Origin: Roseobacter sp. | GTDB lineage: Bacteria > Pseudomonadota > Alphaproteobacteria > Rhodobacterales > Rhodobacteraceae | Assembly: GCA_002731875.1 (NCBI GenBank) | Contig: PCCY01000010.1 | Location: 1 to 64,000 of the forward strand | Direction: 5' to 3' | Length of the DNA stretch: 64,000 bases | Notes under the pieces: generated by a model | What the model was told of the DNA's origin: nothing | The model's database searches: none | What the model saw: the letters and a program-made list of their open reading frames with translations, nothing else | Part shown: positions 1-8,741 of the stretch, piece by piece | Numbering within the stretch: position 1 is the first letter of the stretch | How the letters are laid out: every line of letters starts with the position of its first letter | Program-made: the position numbers and the translations under genes

Positions 1-2
1 AA

Positions 3-1874
3 CGCCTGTGGGAGCAGATCCGCGAGCTGACGCTGAAATCCATCGCGCCCGCCAAGATCTACGAAGAAGGCGACCTGATCAAACGCTCGATCCGCGACCT
101 TTATAACCGCGAGATCGACGAGGTGTTTGTCGAAGGTGAACGCGGTTACCGCATCGCCAAGGACTTCATGAAGATGATCATGCCGTCCCACGCCAAGAAC
201 GTGAAGCTCTATAGCGAAACGCTGCCCTTGTTCGCGCGCTATCAGGTCGAAAGTTACCTGTCGGGCATGTTCAACCCTACGGTGCAGCTGCCTTCGGGCG
301 GGTATATCGTAATCGGTGTCACCGAAGCGCTTGTCGCCATCGACGTGAACTCGGGCCGGGCCACCAAAGAAGGCTCCATCGAACAGACCGCGACCAAGAC
401 CAACCTTGAAGCCGCCGCCGAAGTCGCCCGCCAGCTGCGTCTGCGCGATCTGGCCGGTTTGATCGTCATCGACTTTATCGACATGGACGAGCGTCGCAAT
501 AACGCCGCCGTTGAAAAGCTGATGAAGGAAAAGCTGAAAACCGACCGTGCGCGTATTCAGGTGGGCCGCATCTCCGGCTTTGGCCTGATGGAAATGTCGC
601 GCCAGCGTCTGCGCCCCGGTATGATCGAGGCGACAACTCAGCCTTGCCACGCCTGCCACGGTACCGGTCTGATCCGGTCGGACGACAACCTTGCGCTGTC
701 GATCCTGCGCCAGATCGAGGAAGAGGGCACGCGCAAGCGGTCGCGCGAGGTGTTGATCACCGCGCCCGTGGGCATTGCCAACTTCCTGATGAACCAGAAG
801 CGCGAGCACATCGCCCATATCGAAGGGCGCTATGGCATGGCCGTGCGCATCGAAGGTGACCCCAGCTTGGTCAGCCCCGACTTTAGTCTGGAGAAATTCA
901 AGACGGCAACACGGGTTGTGTCGGTGGTGGAGCACGTCGTTTCCGTCGACACGTCGATCATGGACGAGATCGACCAGAGTGATAATGACGATACCGCCAA
1001 CGAAGAAACGGATGAAGCGGAAGCCACCCGTAGCGATGGTAAAAATGGCAACGCCGAGAAGAAAAACGATGCCGGCAGCGACGATGACAACGACGCCGAA
1101 GGCAAACCCAAACGCCGTCGCAGGCGCCGGCGTCGGCGTGGGGGCAAGTCCAACGGTGACGATAATGGTAGCGACGAAGACACCAACGATAACAACTCAG
1201 TGTCAGAGGATGAGAAGCCATCCGACGCCGTTGCGGACACGTCAGGTGACGACACGAGCACGGACGACGCGAGCAAGGACGATGCATCTGGCGACGCGGA
1301 AAAGCCTGCGGACAAACCAAAACGGACCCGCAGCCGTACTCGCAAACCCAAGGCTGAACCGACGTCGGATGCAGACGCAGTGACCACAGCCGAAGCAGAA
1401 GACGACGCGCCCGCCAAAGCCAGTCCTCGGCCCAAGCGGACACGTACGCGCAAGCCCAAGGTAGCCGCTGCAAAGGCGGATTCGGAACAACCCGAACCCG
1501 ATAGCAAGCCGGACGAGAAACCCGAGCCGGACCAGAAACCCGAGCCTGTCGAGCCACCAAAGCCCGTCGAGAAACCCGAGCCGGAAATCCAGCCTGACGA
1601 GACCCCCGAACCGGAAATCCAGCCAGAGCCTGCGCCAGAGCCGGCAGAGGAGCCGACGCCGGTGCCTGTACCGGAGCCCGCCGAAATTGAGCAACCAACG
1701 ACACCGACCGAGATGCCGGATTCGACACCAACAGAAATTCCGCCTGTTCAAGAGGTAAAGCCGGAACCACCGTTAACCGAAATTCCGCAGCCGGGGGTCG
1801 CTCCCGCGCCTGAACAGATTTCGGAAAAGCCAGCTAAGCCAAAGCGACGCGGCTGGTGGTCCCTAGGGGGGTAA
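3..1874 (+). CDS. rne: Ribonuclease E (3' part, runs off left edge)
   Basis: Endoribonuclease E/G, which starts mRNA decay and processes rRNA and tRNA precursors in the cytoplasm. The reading frame is open from base 3, so the N-terminus (S1 domain and 5' sensor) lies outside the window. Visible are the catalytic DNase-I-like part with AIDVNSGR and IVIDFIDM, which carry the two metal-binding aspartates known in the family, then the zinc-link CHACHGTG. The C-terminal half (about 970-1870) is low complexity: acidic stretches, an Arg run (RRRRRRRRRR), and Pro/Glu/Lys repeats (KPEPEIQPDE type). That is normal for the unstructured degradosome scaffold of alphaproteobacterial RNase E. The gene is followed by a terminator now split by an insertion sequence. 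Confidence 0.95.
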   Translation, partial: RLWEQIRELTLKSIAPAKIYEEGDLIKRSIRDLYNREIDEVFVEGERGYRIAKDFMKMIMPSHAKNVKLYSETLPLFARYQVESYLSGMFNPTVQLPSGGYIVIGVTEALVAIDVNSGRATKEGSIEQTATKTNLEAAAEVARQLRLRDLAGLIVIDFIDMDERRNNAAVEKLMKEKLKTDRARIQVGRISGFGLMEMSRQRLRPGMIEATTQPCHACHGTGLIRSDDNLALSILRQIEEEGTRKRSREVLITAPVGIANFLMNQKREHIAHIEGRYGMAVRIEGDPSLVSPDFSLEKFKTATRVVSVVEHVVSVDTSIMDEIDQSDNDDTANEETDEAEATRSDGKNGNAEKKNDAGSDDDNDAEGKPKRRRRRRRRRGGKSNGDDNGSDEDTNDNNSVSEDEKPSDAVADTSGDDTSTDDASKDDASGDAEKPADKPKRTRSRTRKPKAEPTSDADAVTTAEAEDDAPAKASPRPKRTRTRKPKVAAAKADSEQPEPDSKPDEKPEPDQKPEPVEPPKPVEKPEPEIQPDETPEPEIQPEPAPEPAEEPTPVPVPEPAEIEQPTTPTEMPDSTPTEIPPVQEVKPEPPLTEIPQPGVAPAPEQISEKPAKPKRRGWWSLGG

Positions 1875-1892
1875 GGTTTCCGCGAAAGCAAC

Positions 1893-1904
1893 AAAAAAGG
1901 GCAG
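1893..1904 (+). terminator. Left half of the split rne terminator
   Basis: AAAAAAGGGCAG here is exactly complementary to CTGCCCTTTTTT at 4919-4930. With the insertion sequence and one target copy removed, the two halves form a 12 bp stem with a 10 base loop and T/A runs on both sides, a bidirectional intrinsic terminator between convergent rne and the TusA-family gene. Confidence 0.8.
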
Positions 1905-1913
1905 GCCGCGAGG
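1905..1913 (+). repeat. 9 bp target site duplication, left copy
   Basis: GCCGCGAGG directly abuts the left inverted repeat and is repeated exactly at 4909-4917, just outside the right inverted repeat. This is a clean duplication of the insertion target. Confidence 0.92.
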
Positions 1914-1940
1914 TGACGCATTCCGCCCCGTGGGACACAG
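1914..1940 (+). repeat. Left terminal inverted repeat of the insertion sequence
   Basis: 27 bp starting TGACGCATTCC and ending GTGGGACACAG. It matches the reverse complement of 4882-4908 at 25 of 27 positions. Confidence 0.92.
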
Positions 1941-2269
1941 CCACAACGAAGCCTGTCGCGGAAACGCGGCAGGTTATTGATTTAATGTGATATTTTGGTG
2001 GCAACTAAGACGCCATAAGAAGAGAAAGTGTGAGAAAATAGTCTCGCACGCATCCGGCATCATCCTGCCCAAAGAAAAACGAGCCGTTTCGGCGCTTTTT
2101 TCCTTCTGATTCAGAATCATAGAGCCAATATTCTTGTCCTGCAAGCTTGACTGTCCTCTTCGGCGGACACGCGGAGATTTCCGCATTGTGAGACTCCTAA
2201 CCCCGCGGAAAATCTGTTCTTTGGTCAGAAAAACGACTCAAGGCAGAACCGCGAATGACGAGGTTCTGA

Positions 2270-4777
2270 ATGGCAGGTTTGGCAACATTTAATTTTAAGC
2301 TCTCCCAGCTCTACCCAAGCGCGGGCGGATACCATCTCAACACTTGCGCCAATCCGGACTGCTCCAACTTTGGGCAGCCCCTTACGGATGCAGCAGAGCG
2401 ACGGAAGACCTGGGAAAAGAAACGCCCTGACCTCACGGCGGACCAGATGGAGGTCGTCGTCAAACACGGTCCAGGCGCATACAAGCTCTCGGGTGCGGAC
2501 AAGAAGCATCGACGGGTGAGTTGCGCGTTCCAGTATGAGCGCGCCCCTCATGTATGGGCAGACCAGCGCACGGTGCGTTGTCAGGGGCATACCCGCGAGG
2601 GAAAGGTCTGCAATAGCGCCTTCTCCCTCGTATCGCCCGCGCATCTCGATGAGGAGGTCGAGCGGCTTCGGAATCATAATGGCATCCTGGACGGCCCCGC
2701 CTGCGGGGCCTGTGGCACGCGCTTTCTTGCGGCTCCGGACGAGTTTTCGCTGAATGGCGCACATCAGCGGACCCGCGACAGTAAGGGCAACGCCACGAAG
2801 AAGAAGGCCACACCGAAGGCCGTCCGGGTCCTTCACAAACGCTGCAAAGGCAAGAAGGGCGCTCGGTTCTCAATCTCGCTGCCGCACTCAGGGCAAAAGA
2901 CAACCGCAGACAACCTGCGCATTCTCGGGGCGGTTTTGAACAGCGCAGGGATCACCGACATGCAGCGCATGCTGGGCACGGCTGCGACCGGCAAGACGAT
3001 CGGCTTCTCCCGGATTTACGATCGCATTGCCTGGCTGGAGGGGGTGTTCCTGGCCTATGAGCGCGAGATGTTACGCCGTTGGCGGGAAAAAGTCGAACGA
3101 ACCGGTCAGCAGATCGAGCACTGCCTCAGCCATGATGATATGGTTCTGACCGTGAACTGGGAAACAGCGACCGATCAGCGAAACACGCAACTCAACTGCG
3201 CCATCACGGCGGACGCGAAGAGCGGGTATGTCTATCGAATGGATGTCGATTTCGACCCACGCGTCAAACCTCTCGATCTCTTCAACGAGACCTACACAGA
3301 CGGCCAAGGAAGTCCGATAAACCTTTCGCAGAACTACCCCGGCAGCAAGTTCGGATCAGCGCCAAAGTTCTCTTGGCAGCGGCCGACCGGCCGCCTGCAT
3401 GAACCACAGTTCTTCGCAGCTTGCGTCAATGAACTGGAAACCTTCCGCGTGCGAGCGCGGCGCCGGATGCCGAAGAAATCGAAAGCCGACGCCAAGTCCA
3501 GAAACGATATTACCGCCCGCGTGAACGGAATGAAGGAAAATATTCGCGTCATCGCCGAAGACTGGTTCGGCTTTCCTGCGGACACCGAGGCCGAACGCGG
3601 CTCCTTCAAGGGAATGACGACGGACGACTTCTACACCAAGGCCGCACACTTCGTTCTTCTCAAGGAGATGCTGCCGAAGGGACGGATTGTTCTGACAACT
3701 GAACAGGAGGCCACCCTACCCAATATCATTCCACATGTATTCGAAGAGGAAATCCAGGCAGACCGCTTCGTTTGGCTGGCGATGAAGTTCAAGAAGAAGA
3801 CGACCAAACCGGAAAAGCTGGGAAAGGTGAAGGCATACAAGAAATCCCGCCGTCAGTTTCACAACGACGGTATGTATGCCGGTCGCTTCTCTCCGGAAAC
3901 GGATGCCCGCACCGTCACGGAAGCCTATATCGCGGACCATATGGAGCCTGCGCTGCGCGGCGCCCGTCCGTATCCCGGATCGAACTACCAGACCCCCGTA
4001 TTTCCGAAACTCTGGGTGTCTTCTCCGACGCAAGCGAGCGGAGAGCTGGACAAGGTTGTCGGATTTCCGATCCTGCCGCGGTATCTGCGCAATGAGATGA
4101 AGAACATCCCGTTCGATGGCCCTCTCGATGCTGATGCCCGCCAGGAACTGGCACCGTGGATCTACAAAGCGACCCTGCAACCGGCAAGCACTTTCATGAA
4201 CTCGCTCCGAGAGCGCCTCAGCCTGGCGGACAGAGCTGGCAGCGGCGGTGCCCGGATCGGAGGATCGTATGTTCAGGGAGCAATCTTTAACCCTGCGATG
4301 CTGATCTCGATCATCAACATCTTCCGGATCAACTACAACTTCTTTGAGCCGAGGGTCTATACGCCACCATACGAAGAAATCGACGACTTCGCTAAGGCAG
4401 GAAAGCTGATGCCACGCGCCCTCCGCATCCCGGGGACAGACGAGTTTGTCCAGCTTCCGCCCCGCGCCCGGCGCTCGCCGCAGAAGCGCACTCCAGCAAT
4501 GCGGCACGGCCTGGATGCCCGCAAGCTCCGGAAGGGCGGAGGCGAAGATGTGCCTGATCTCTACCGCGTGCTCTATCGGCCTTGGCTCTATGCCGGAACA
4601 AAAGTGGGCACCAAGCTGGACCGGTCGTGGAAAACGCCTGCGGTCCAGACAGTAAACCGACCAACAGACCAATCGGATGCTGGCGTCGAGAAGATGGAAG
4701 TCGTGCCGATTCCCGAGATTCTGGGCATTCGGACCGACTTGTCGTCCGATGAGGAGAAGACGGCGGGCCGAACCTGA
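2270..4777 (+). CDS. Putative DDE-type transposase, 835 aa, unclassified family
   Basis: Only large gene of the insertion sequence, so the transposase by position. The N-terminus has zinc-finger-like cysteine pairs: CANPDC near residue 26, a CQGH...C group near 115-125, and CGAC near 152. This is the kind of DNA-binding region found in IS1-like transposases. A helix-turn-helix-like stretch follows near 235-260. The middle has an RNase H-like pattern (VLTVNWETATDQ, then strands ending GYVYRMDVDFD, later GRIVLTTEQE). The C-terminus has INIFRINYNFFEPR...YTPP, resembling the end motif of many DDE transposases. The usual catalytic D, D and E are not obvious at the aligned places (N, E and M seem to occupy them), so the active site is unassigned. 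The start has GAGG about 6 bases upstream. Confidence 0.7.
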   Translation: MAGLATFNFKLSQLYPSAGGYHLNTCANPDCSNFGQPLTDAAERRKTWEKKRPDLTADQMEVVVKHGPGAYKLSGADKKHRRVSCAFQYERAPHVWADQRTVRCQGHTREGKVCNSAFSLVSPAHLDEEVERLRNHNGILDGPACGACGTRFLAAPDEFSLNGAHQRTRDSKGNATKKKATPKAVRVLHKRCKGKKGARFSISLPHSGQKTTADNLRILGAVLNSAGITDMQRMLGTAATGKTIGFSRIYDRIAWLEGVFLAYEREMLRRWREKVERTGQQIEHCLSHDDMVLTVNWETATDQRNTQLNCAITADAKSGYVYRMDVDFDPRVKPLDLFNETYTDGQGSPINLSQNYPGSKFGSAPKFSWQRPTGRLHEPQFFAACVNELETFRVRARRRMPKKSKADAKSRNDITARVNGMKENIRVIAEDWFGFPADTEAERGSFKGMTTDDFYTKAAHFVLLKEMLPKGRIVLTTEQEATLPNIIPHVFEEEIQADRFVWLAMKFKKKTTKPEKLGKVKAYKKSRRQFHNDGMYAGRFSPETDARTVTEAYIADHMEPALRGARPYPGSNYQTPVFPKLWVSSPTQASGELDKVVGFPILPRYLRNEMKNIPFDGPLDADARQELAPWIYKATLQPASTFMNSLRERLSLADRAGSGGARIGGSYVQGAIFNPAMLISIINIFRINYNFFEPRVYTPPYEEIDDFAKAGKLMPRALRIPGTDEFVQLPPRARRSPQKRTPAMRHGLDARKLRKGGGEDVPDLYRVLYRPWLYAGTKVGTKLDRSWKTPAVQTVNRPTDQSDAGVEKMEVVPIPEILGIRTDLSSDEEKTAGRT

Positions 4778-4827
4778 GCCTGCAAGCGCCCATCATCTTG
4801 TAAGAAGCGCATCTTTAACCACAAGAA

Positions 4828-4856
4828 ATGGCCGCGATGGTTCTCATCGCGGCCAT
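4828..4856 (+). repeat. Perfect 12 bp hairpin near the right end of the insertion sequence
   Basis: ATGGCCGCGATG, loop GTTCT, CATCGCGGCCAT, lying 51 bp after the transposase stop. There is no T run after it, so it may be a Rho-assisted or mRNA-protecting 3' structure, or a barrier to read-through, rather than a classic intrinsic terminator. Confidence 0.7.
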
Positions 4857-4881
4857 ACTCATTGAAGCCAGTTCCTAAAAA

Positions 4882-4908
4882 CTGTGTCCCACGGCACGGA
4901 ATGCGTCA
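4882..4908 (-). repeat. Right terminal inverted repeat of the insertion sequence
   Basis: CTGTGTCCCAC...ATGCGTCA, reverse complement of the left repeat with two mismatches. Confidence 0.92.
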
Positions 4909-4917
4909 GCCGCGAGG
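4909..4917 (+). repeat. 9 bp target site duplication, right copy
   Basis: GCCGCGAGG, identical to 1905-1913. Confidence 0.92.
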
Positions 4918-4918
4918 G

Positions 4919-4930
4919 CTGCCCTTTTTT
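4919..4930 (-). terminator. Right half of the split rne terminator
   Basis: CTGCCCTTTTTT, the partner arm of 1893-1904. Before the insertion the hairpin would also have ended the convergent TusA-family transcript from the minus strand; each gene now keeps only one arm. Confidence 0.8.
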
Positions 4931-4956
4931 CGTTCACTCTTTGCGAAAAAGTCCGC

Positions 4957-5184
4957 TTATTTTTTCCGGATCACATAAATTTGCGGTGAACTGTCCAGAT
5001 CGGTTCTGACCAGTTCATGACCCGCTTCCATGCAAAAATGTGGCATGTCAATGATCGCGGCGGGGTCGTCTGCCTGAACCGTCAGCTCTTCGCCCGACTT
5101 TAACGCTTGCAGGCGTTTACGGGCCTTCAAAACCGGAAGGGGGCACAGCAGCCCGGTGGCATCAAGGGTATATAAAGCGCTCAT
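4957..5184 (-). CDS. TusA/YedF-family sulfur carrier protein
   Basis: Small (75 aa) cytoplasmic protein of the TusA/SirA/YedF family. The family signature CPLPVLKARK is present near residues 14-23; in TusA the Cys of CPxP accepts persulfide sulfur and relays it, for example to tRNA thiolation or molybdenum cofactor. I chose the start at 5184 (MSALYTLDATG) over the longer frame from 5220 because GGGAAG lies at good spacing upstream and the shorter protein fits the family length. It is convergent with rne, and its 3' end faces the right end of the insertion sequence only about 50 bp away. The exact branch (TusA, YedF or other) cannot be told from sequence alone. Confidence 0.85.
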   Translation of the reverse strand: MSALYTLDATGLLCPLPVLKARKRLQALKSGEELTVQADDPAAIIDMPHFCMEAGHELVRTDLDSSPQIYVIRKK

Positions 5185-5288
5185 TTGCTTCCCATAAGAC
5201 ACATGTTTCAAGGCGTCCACAACCTTGTGAGACAGGGCCGCCCCGACACGGCGTGACGCGACCGCAAATGCGCGCTAAGGCTTTCGGC

Positions 5289-6041
5289 ATGTTCGGGCTT
5301 GAAATCATCGACGCGGGTTTGCTGCCTGCAATCTTTATCGCGCTTTCGGCGGGGATTGTCAGCTTTCTAAGCCCTTGCGTGCTGCCAATCGTACCTCCCT
5401 ATCTTGCCTATCTAAGCGGGGTGTCATTGGCCGACATGTCTTCGATTGGTACGGCGCGGCGCAAAGCTGTTTTGACAGCGCTGTTTTTCGTCATGGGGCT
5501 CAGCACGGTATTTTTAATACTTGGTTTTACGGCGTCTGTGTTCGGTGCTTTCTTTTTGCAATACCAGATCGCGTTCGCTCGTATTTCGGGGGTGATCGTG
5601 GTGATTTTCGGGCTCCATTTTATTGGGTTGTACCGGATCCCGCTTCTTGACCAAGAGGTAAGAATGGATGTCGGCGACCAAGGCGGGACGATATTTGGTG
5701 CCTATGTTTTAGGGCTCGCCTTTGCGTTCGGATGGACGCCGTGCATCGGCCCGCAGCTTGGCGCGATCCTTTCACTGGCCGCATCCGAAGCCTCGGTAGC
5801 GCGGGGTACGTTGCTGTTAGGCGCGTATGCCGCGGGTCTGGGTATCCCGTTTCTGTTGGCGGCGATGTTCATCACCCGCGCCTCGCTTCTGCTGACCCGG
5901 TTCAGGCCATACACCAAAGCGATTGAACGCGGCATGGGGGTGTTGCTGGTTATCGTTGGGCTGGCTCTGCTTAGCGGGCTGTTTTCTTCGTTCTCCTTTT
6001 GGTTATTGGAGAGCTTTCCTGCTTTGGGGTACTTGGGTTAG
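5289..6041 (+). CDS. ccdA: Cytochrome c biogenesis protein CcdA
   Basis: Inner-membrane thiol-disulfide carrier of the DsbD/CcdA family, passing electrons from cytoplasmic thioredoxin to periplasmic apocytochrome c maturation. Two characteristic half-repeats are visible: FLSPCVLPIVPPYLAYLSG in the first membrane helix and WTPCIGPQLG in the fourth, each with one redox Cys next to Pro. Six hydrophobic helices fill the roughly 250 aa, the usual family length. The start at 5289 (MFGLEII) has TAAGG eight bases upstream; a start at 5253 would add 12 residues lacking support. The gene is divergent from the TusA-family gene. It stands alone here, without other ccm genes. Confidence 0.92.
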   Translation: MFGLEIIDAGLLPAIFIALSAGIVSFLSPCVLPIVPPYLAYLSGVSLADMSSIGTARRKAVLTALFFVMGLSTVFLILGFTASVFGAFFLQYQIAFARISGVIVVIFGLHFIGLYRIPLLDQEVRMDVGDQGGTIFGAYVLGLAFAFGWTPCIGPQLGAILSLAASEASVARGTLLLGAYAAGLGIPFLLAAMFITRASLLLTRFRPYTKAIERGMGVLLVIVGLALLSGLFSSFSFWLLESFPALGYLG

Positions 6042-6096
6042 GCGCCTTACTCTTGCCCTAAATACTGTCTAATGTCGGCTCAAACGCAGGTATGAG

Positions 6097-7323
6097 ATGT
6101 CCGAAAATTTTGAACAGACAGTTAGAACCCGACAGGTATTCTACATCCCCGGGTATGACCCGATACACCCGCGCCGATACCGCGAGCTTTATCGTAAGGA
6201 AGGCTCGGAACAGGCCCGCATTTCTGACTATCAGATTGGCTTGAAACCCAAAAAGACCAAGGGAAATTACGGGTGGCGCGTCACATCTCATATAGATGGC
6301 GCGGATGTCGATACGCAGGTCGAGGTGCTGGTCTGGTCCGACATCGTGCGCATTTCGATGAGCAATTCAATTCTGGCGACATACCGACAACTGGTGCAAA
6401 CCGCGTGGGTGTACATAGCATCCGGGGCGCTGTGGCGGTTGATGCAGTTGCGCAAGGGGCCGGTGATTGCGGCGCTCTATCCCGTCGGGATGTTGCTGTT
6501 GCAATTGTTGGTCGCCATAGCGTCGGGGCTGCTGATTTACAAGGCGGTTACGTTCCTTTGGGGCCCACCGTGGTTCAAAGGTATGGCTGGAGCGCTTGGC
6601 GTAGTTGTGGGTTGGTACGTCCTGAAGTGGTTCAAGAAGAAAGATGGCAAGTTTTTTGCCTATTATCTGATGCACGATTACGCGTTTGGTGCGGCGACCC
6701 GCGGTGCATACCCCCCCGAGCTGGAGACAAGAATAGACGCGTTCGGCGATGAGATTGCCAGAGCGTTGACATCGGATGTCGATGAAGTGTTGGTCGTCGG
6801 TCATTCGTCAGGTGCGCATCTGGCCGTATCGATCCTGGCTGATTTGATCCGTGCGGGCAGGGTCCCGCGGAATGGGCCGGCCCTGGGGTTTTTGACATTG
6901 GGACAAGTCGTCCCGATGGTGTCGTTTCTGCGCGATGCCCATCGTTTGCGGGCCGATCTGCGATATCTATCGCTGCGTGACGAACTGTGCTGGGTCGATG
7001 TGACGGCACCGGGCGACGGTTGCGCCTTTGCCCTGTGTGATCCGGTCGCTGTTTCTGGTGTTGCACCCAAGGGAAAACGCTGGCCGCTGGTCTTTTCCGC
7101 CGCCTTTACGCAGTCGCTAAGCCCGGCGCGGTGGCGGGCGCTTCGTTGGCGGTTCTTCCGGCTGCATTTCCAGTATCTTTGCGCATTCGATATGCCCAAA
7201 GACTATGATTATTTCCAGATTACCGCAGGTCCGCACAGTCTGTCAGAACGCTACGCCGGCCGGCCTGCATCTCGTTCACGGGTGGTCAAACCGGTGAACA
7301 AGTTCACGTCGACCGCGCCATGA
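6097..7323 (+). CDS. Membrane-anchored alpha/beta-hydrolase-like protein
   Basis: Conserved-type hypothetical protein of 408 aa. It has a soluble N-terminus with FYIPGYDP, a hydrophobic stretch around residues 125-180 that looks like two membrane helices, then a nucleophile-elbow motif GHSSGAHL (residues 235-242, Ser237 as likely nucleophile) typical of serine alpha/beta hydrolases and lipases. The remaining catalytic residues are not obvious by eye. It overlaps the following P450 gene by ATGA (7320-7323), so the two are probably translationally coupled and could act on one hydrophobic substrate. Substrate unknown. ATG at 6097 follows AGGT at short distance. Confidence 0.75.
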   Translation: MSENFEQTVRTRQVFYIPGYDPIHPRRYRELYRKEGSEQARISDYQIGLKPKKTKGNYGWRVTSHIDGADVDTQVEVLVWSDIVRISMSNSILATYRQLVQTAWVYIASGALWRLMQLRKGPVIAALYPVGMLLLQLLVAIASGLLIYKAVTFLWGPPWFKGMAGALGVVVGWYVLKWFKKKDGKFFAYYLMHDYAFGAATRGAYPPELETRIDAFGDEIARALTSDVDEVLVVGHSSGAHLAVSILADLIRAGRVPRNGPALGFLTLGQVVPMVSFLRDAHRLRADLRYLSLRDELCWVDVTAPGDGCAFALCDPVAVSGVAPKGKRWPLVFSAAFTQSLSPARWRALRWRFFRLHFQYLCAFDMPKDYDYFQITAGPHSLSERYAGRPASRSRVVKPVNKFTSTAP

Positions 7324-8672
7324 TGCAACCGCCCAAGCCAGACAGCCGCCCCGACAAAGTGTCGCTGTGGCGCTATGCCCGCCTGTTTCGTCAAGACATC
7401 CTATCGGCACAGCCGGCGCGGTTGTATCGCGCCTGGATGGCGGAATTCAAGACACCGTTCTTCCGCAGCTATCTTATTAACCAGCCAGAGCTGATCAAAA
7501 CCGTGCTAAAGGAACGGCCCGATGATTTTCCAAAATCTGACCGGATCGGCGAAGGACTTCGGCCTTTGCTGGGCCGTTCGGTGTTTTTGACCAACGGCGC
7601 GGTCTGGAAACGGCAACGCAGGATCATCGACCCCGCCTTTGAAGGGGGGCGTCTGCGCGAAACCTTTCCCGCAATGTGGGATGCCGCGGAGTCGATGGCA
7701 AAAAGGTTCGAGCATCTGACGGATCAGGACGTCGAAATCGAAGCCGAGGTCAGTCATGCCGCCGCTGACGTGATTTTCCGAACCCTGTTCTCGATCCCTA
7801 TTGATCACCATGTCGCACGCGAGGTGTTCGACGAATTCAAAACCTACCAACGCAGCCAGCCGATACTGAACATCGCGGCATTCATTCCGCTTCCGCGTTG
7901 GATCCCCCGCTTGTTTCGCCGCGACACCCGGCGCAGCGCTACGTTGATCCGACGGCTCATCACCACTTTGACAACCCAACGTATGGCAGAGATCAATGCC
8001 GGAACCGCCCCGCTGGATCTGGCAACCAAGATAATGACCACCGTCGACCCTGTGGAAGGCAAAGCTTTCACCACCGAAGAAATGGTTGACCAGGTGGCCA
8101 TCTTCTTTTTGGCCGGACACGAAACCAGCGCCTCGACTTTGGCATGGGCGCTGTATCTTTTGGCGACCCGCCCCGACTGGCAAGACCGGCTGGCCGACGA
8201 GGCGCAGCAGATCGAAACTTGCGATTTCGCCGTCATGTCCAAGCTGCGGCTAAGCCGGGATGTCTTCCGCGAGGCGTTGCGGCTCTATCCACCGGTCCCG
8301 ATGATGGTCCGAGAGGCGAGCTGCCCCGAACGGTTTCGCGACCGCGACGTGAAAGCCGGGTCGCAATTGGTTATCAGTCCTTGGCATTTGCACCGGCACG
8401 AACGGCTTTGGGATAATCCTGACGGCTTCGATCCAAATCGCTGGCACACTGAAAACGGCCAGAAGTGCCAGCGCGAAGCGTATCTGCCCTTTAGCGCCGG
8501 TGCGCGCGTGTGCCCCGGCGCCGGTTTCGCCATGGTCGAAGGCCCCTTGCTGCTTTCAAGGTTGTTACGAGATTTCAAGGTTGAACCGATCACGAACCGG
8601 GCACCCGTTCCCGTTGCCCATCTGACTGTACGGTCAAAAGATGGCATTTGGCTGCGCCTTGTCCGACGCTAA
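7320..8672 (+). CDS. Cytochrome P450
   Basis: Heme-thiolate monooxygenase of 450 aa. All core motifs are visible: AGHETSAS in the I helix (oxygen activation), EALRLYPP (ExxR of the K helix), and the heme loop FSAGARVCPGAG with Cys398 as axial ligand. There is no N-terminal membrane anchor, so it is soluble as usual for bacteria. Redox partners are not encoded nearby. The start overlaps the stop of the upstream hydrolase-like gene, arguing for one transcript. The similarity in layout to fatty-acid or terpene-type P450s is only an impression; the substrate cannot be assigned. Confidence 0.93.
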   Translation: MMQPPKPDSRPDKVSLWRYARLFRQDILSAQPARLYRAWMAEFKTPFFRSYLINQPELIKTVLKERPDDFPKSDRIGEGLRPLLGRSVFLTNGAVWKRQRRIIDPAFEGGRLRETFPAMWDAAESMAKRFEHLTDQDVEIEAEVSHAAADVIFRTLFSIPIDHHVAREVFDEFKTYQRSQPILNIAAFIPLPRWIPRLFRRDTRRSATLIRRLITTLTTQRMAEINAGTAPLDLATKIMTTVDPVEGKAFTTEEMVDQVAIFFLAGHETSASTLAWALYLLATRPDWQDRLADEAQQIETCDFAVMSKLRLSRDVFREALRLYPPVPMMVREASCPERFRDRDVKAGSQLVISPWHLHRHERLWDNPDGFDPNRWHTENGQKCQREAYLPFSAGARVCPGAGFAMVEGPLLLSRLLRDFKVEPITNRAPVPVAHLTVRSKDGIWLRLVRR

Positions 8673-8741
8673 CGATATATCATCATGCGTACAGATAGGT
8701 TAAACGATCACGCAACGGAATCAAAAAGGGCCAACAGGATC

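Larger units (their letters stand above)
1914..4908 (+). mobile_element. Complete insertion sequence, 2,995 bp, 9 bp target duplication
   Basis: The element is bounded by 27 bp imperfect terminal inverted repeats (1914-1940 and 4882-4908, 25 of 27 matching, ends TGACGCATTCC) and flanked by exact 9 bp direct repeats GCCGCGAGG. It carries one long gene (2270-4777) in a single intact frame. The 330 bp between the left repeat and the gene hold nothing I can call apart from the presumed promoter. A perfect 12 bp hairpin lies between the gene and the right end. Intact ends, duplication and gene suggest a fairly recent insertion. I cannot name the family with certainty: 9 bp duplications and an N-terminal zinc-finger transposase recall IS1-like elements, but the size is far larger than IS1. 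Confidence 0.9.

Noticed and set aside
958-1770. Long minus-strand open frames opposite the 3' half of rne
   Set aside because: Low-complexity Arg/Leu/Ser-rich translations created by the repetitive GC-rich coding strand of the RNase E tail; no ribosome site or recognisable motif.
1974-2186. 70-codon minus-strand frame at the left end of the insertion sequence
   Set aside because: No ribosome site or family resemblance; probably chance in the element's upstream region.
3716-4672. 318-codon minus-strand frame inside the transposase gene
   Set aside because: Antisense shadow of the long plus-strand gene; no family features and no start signal.
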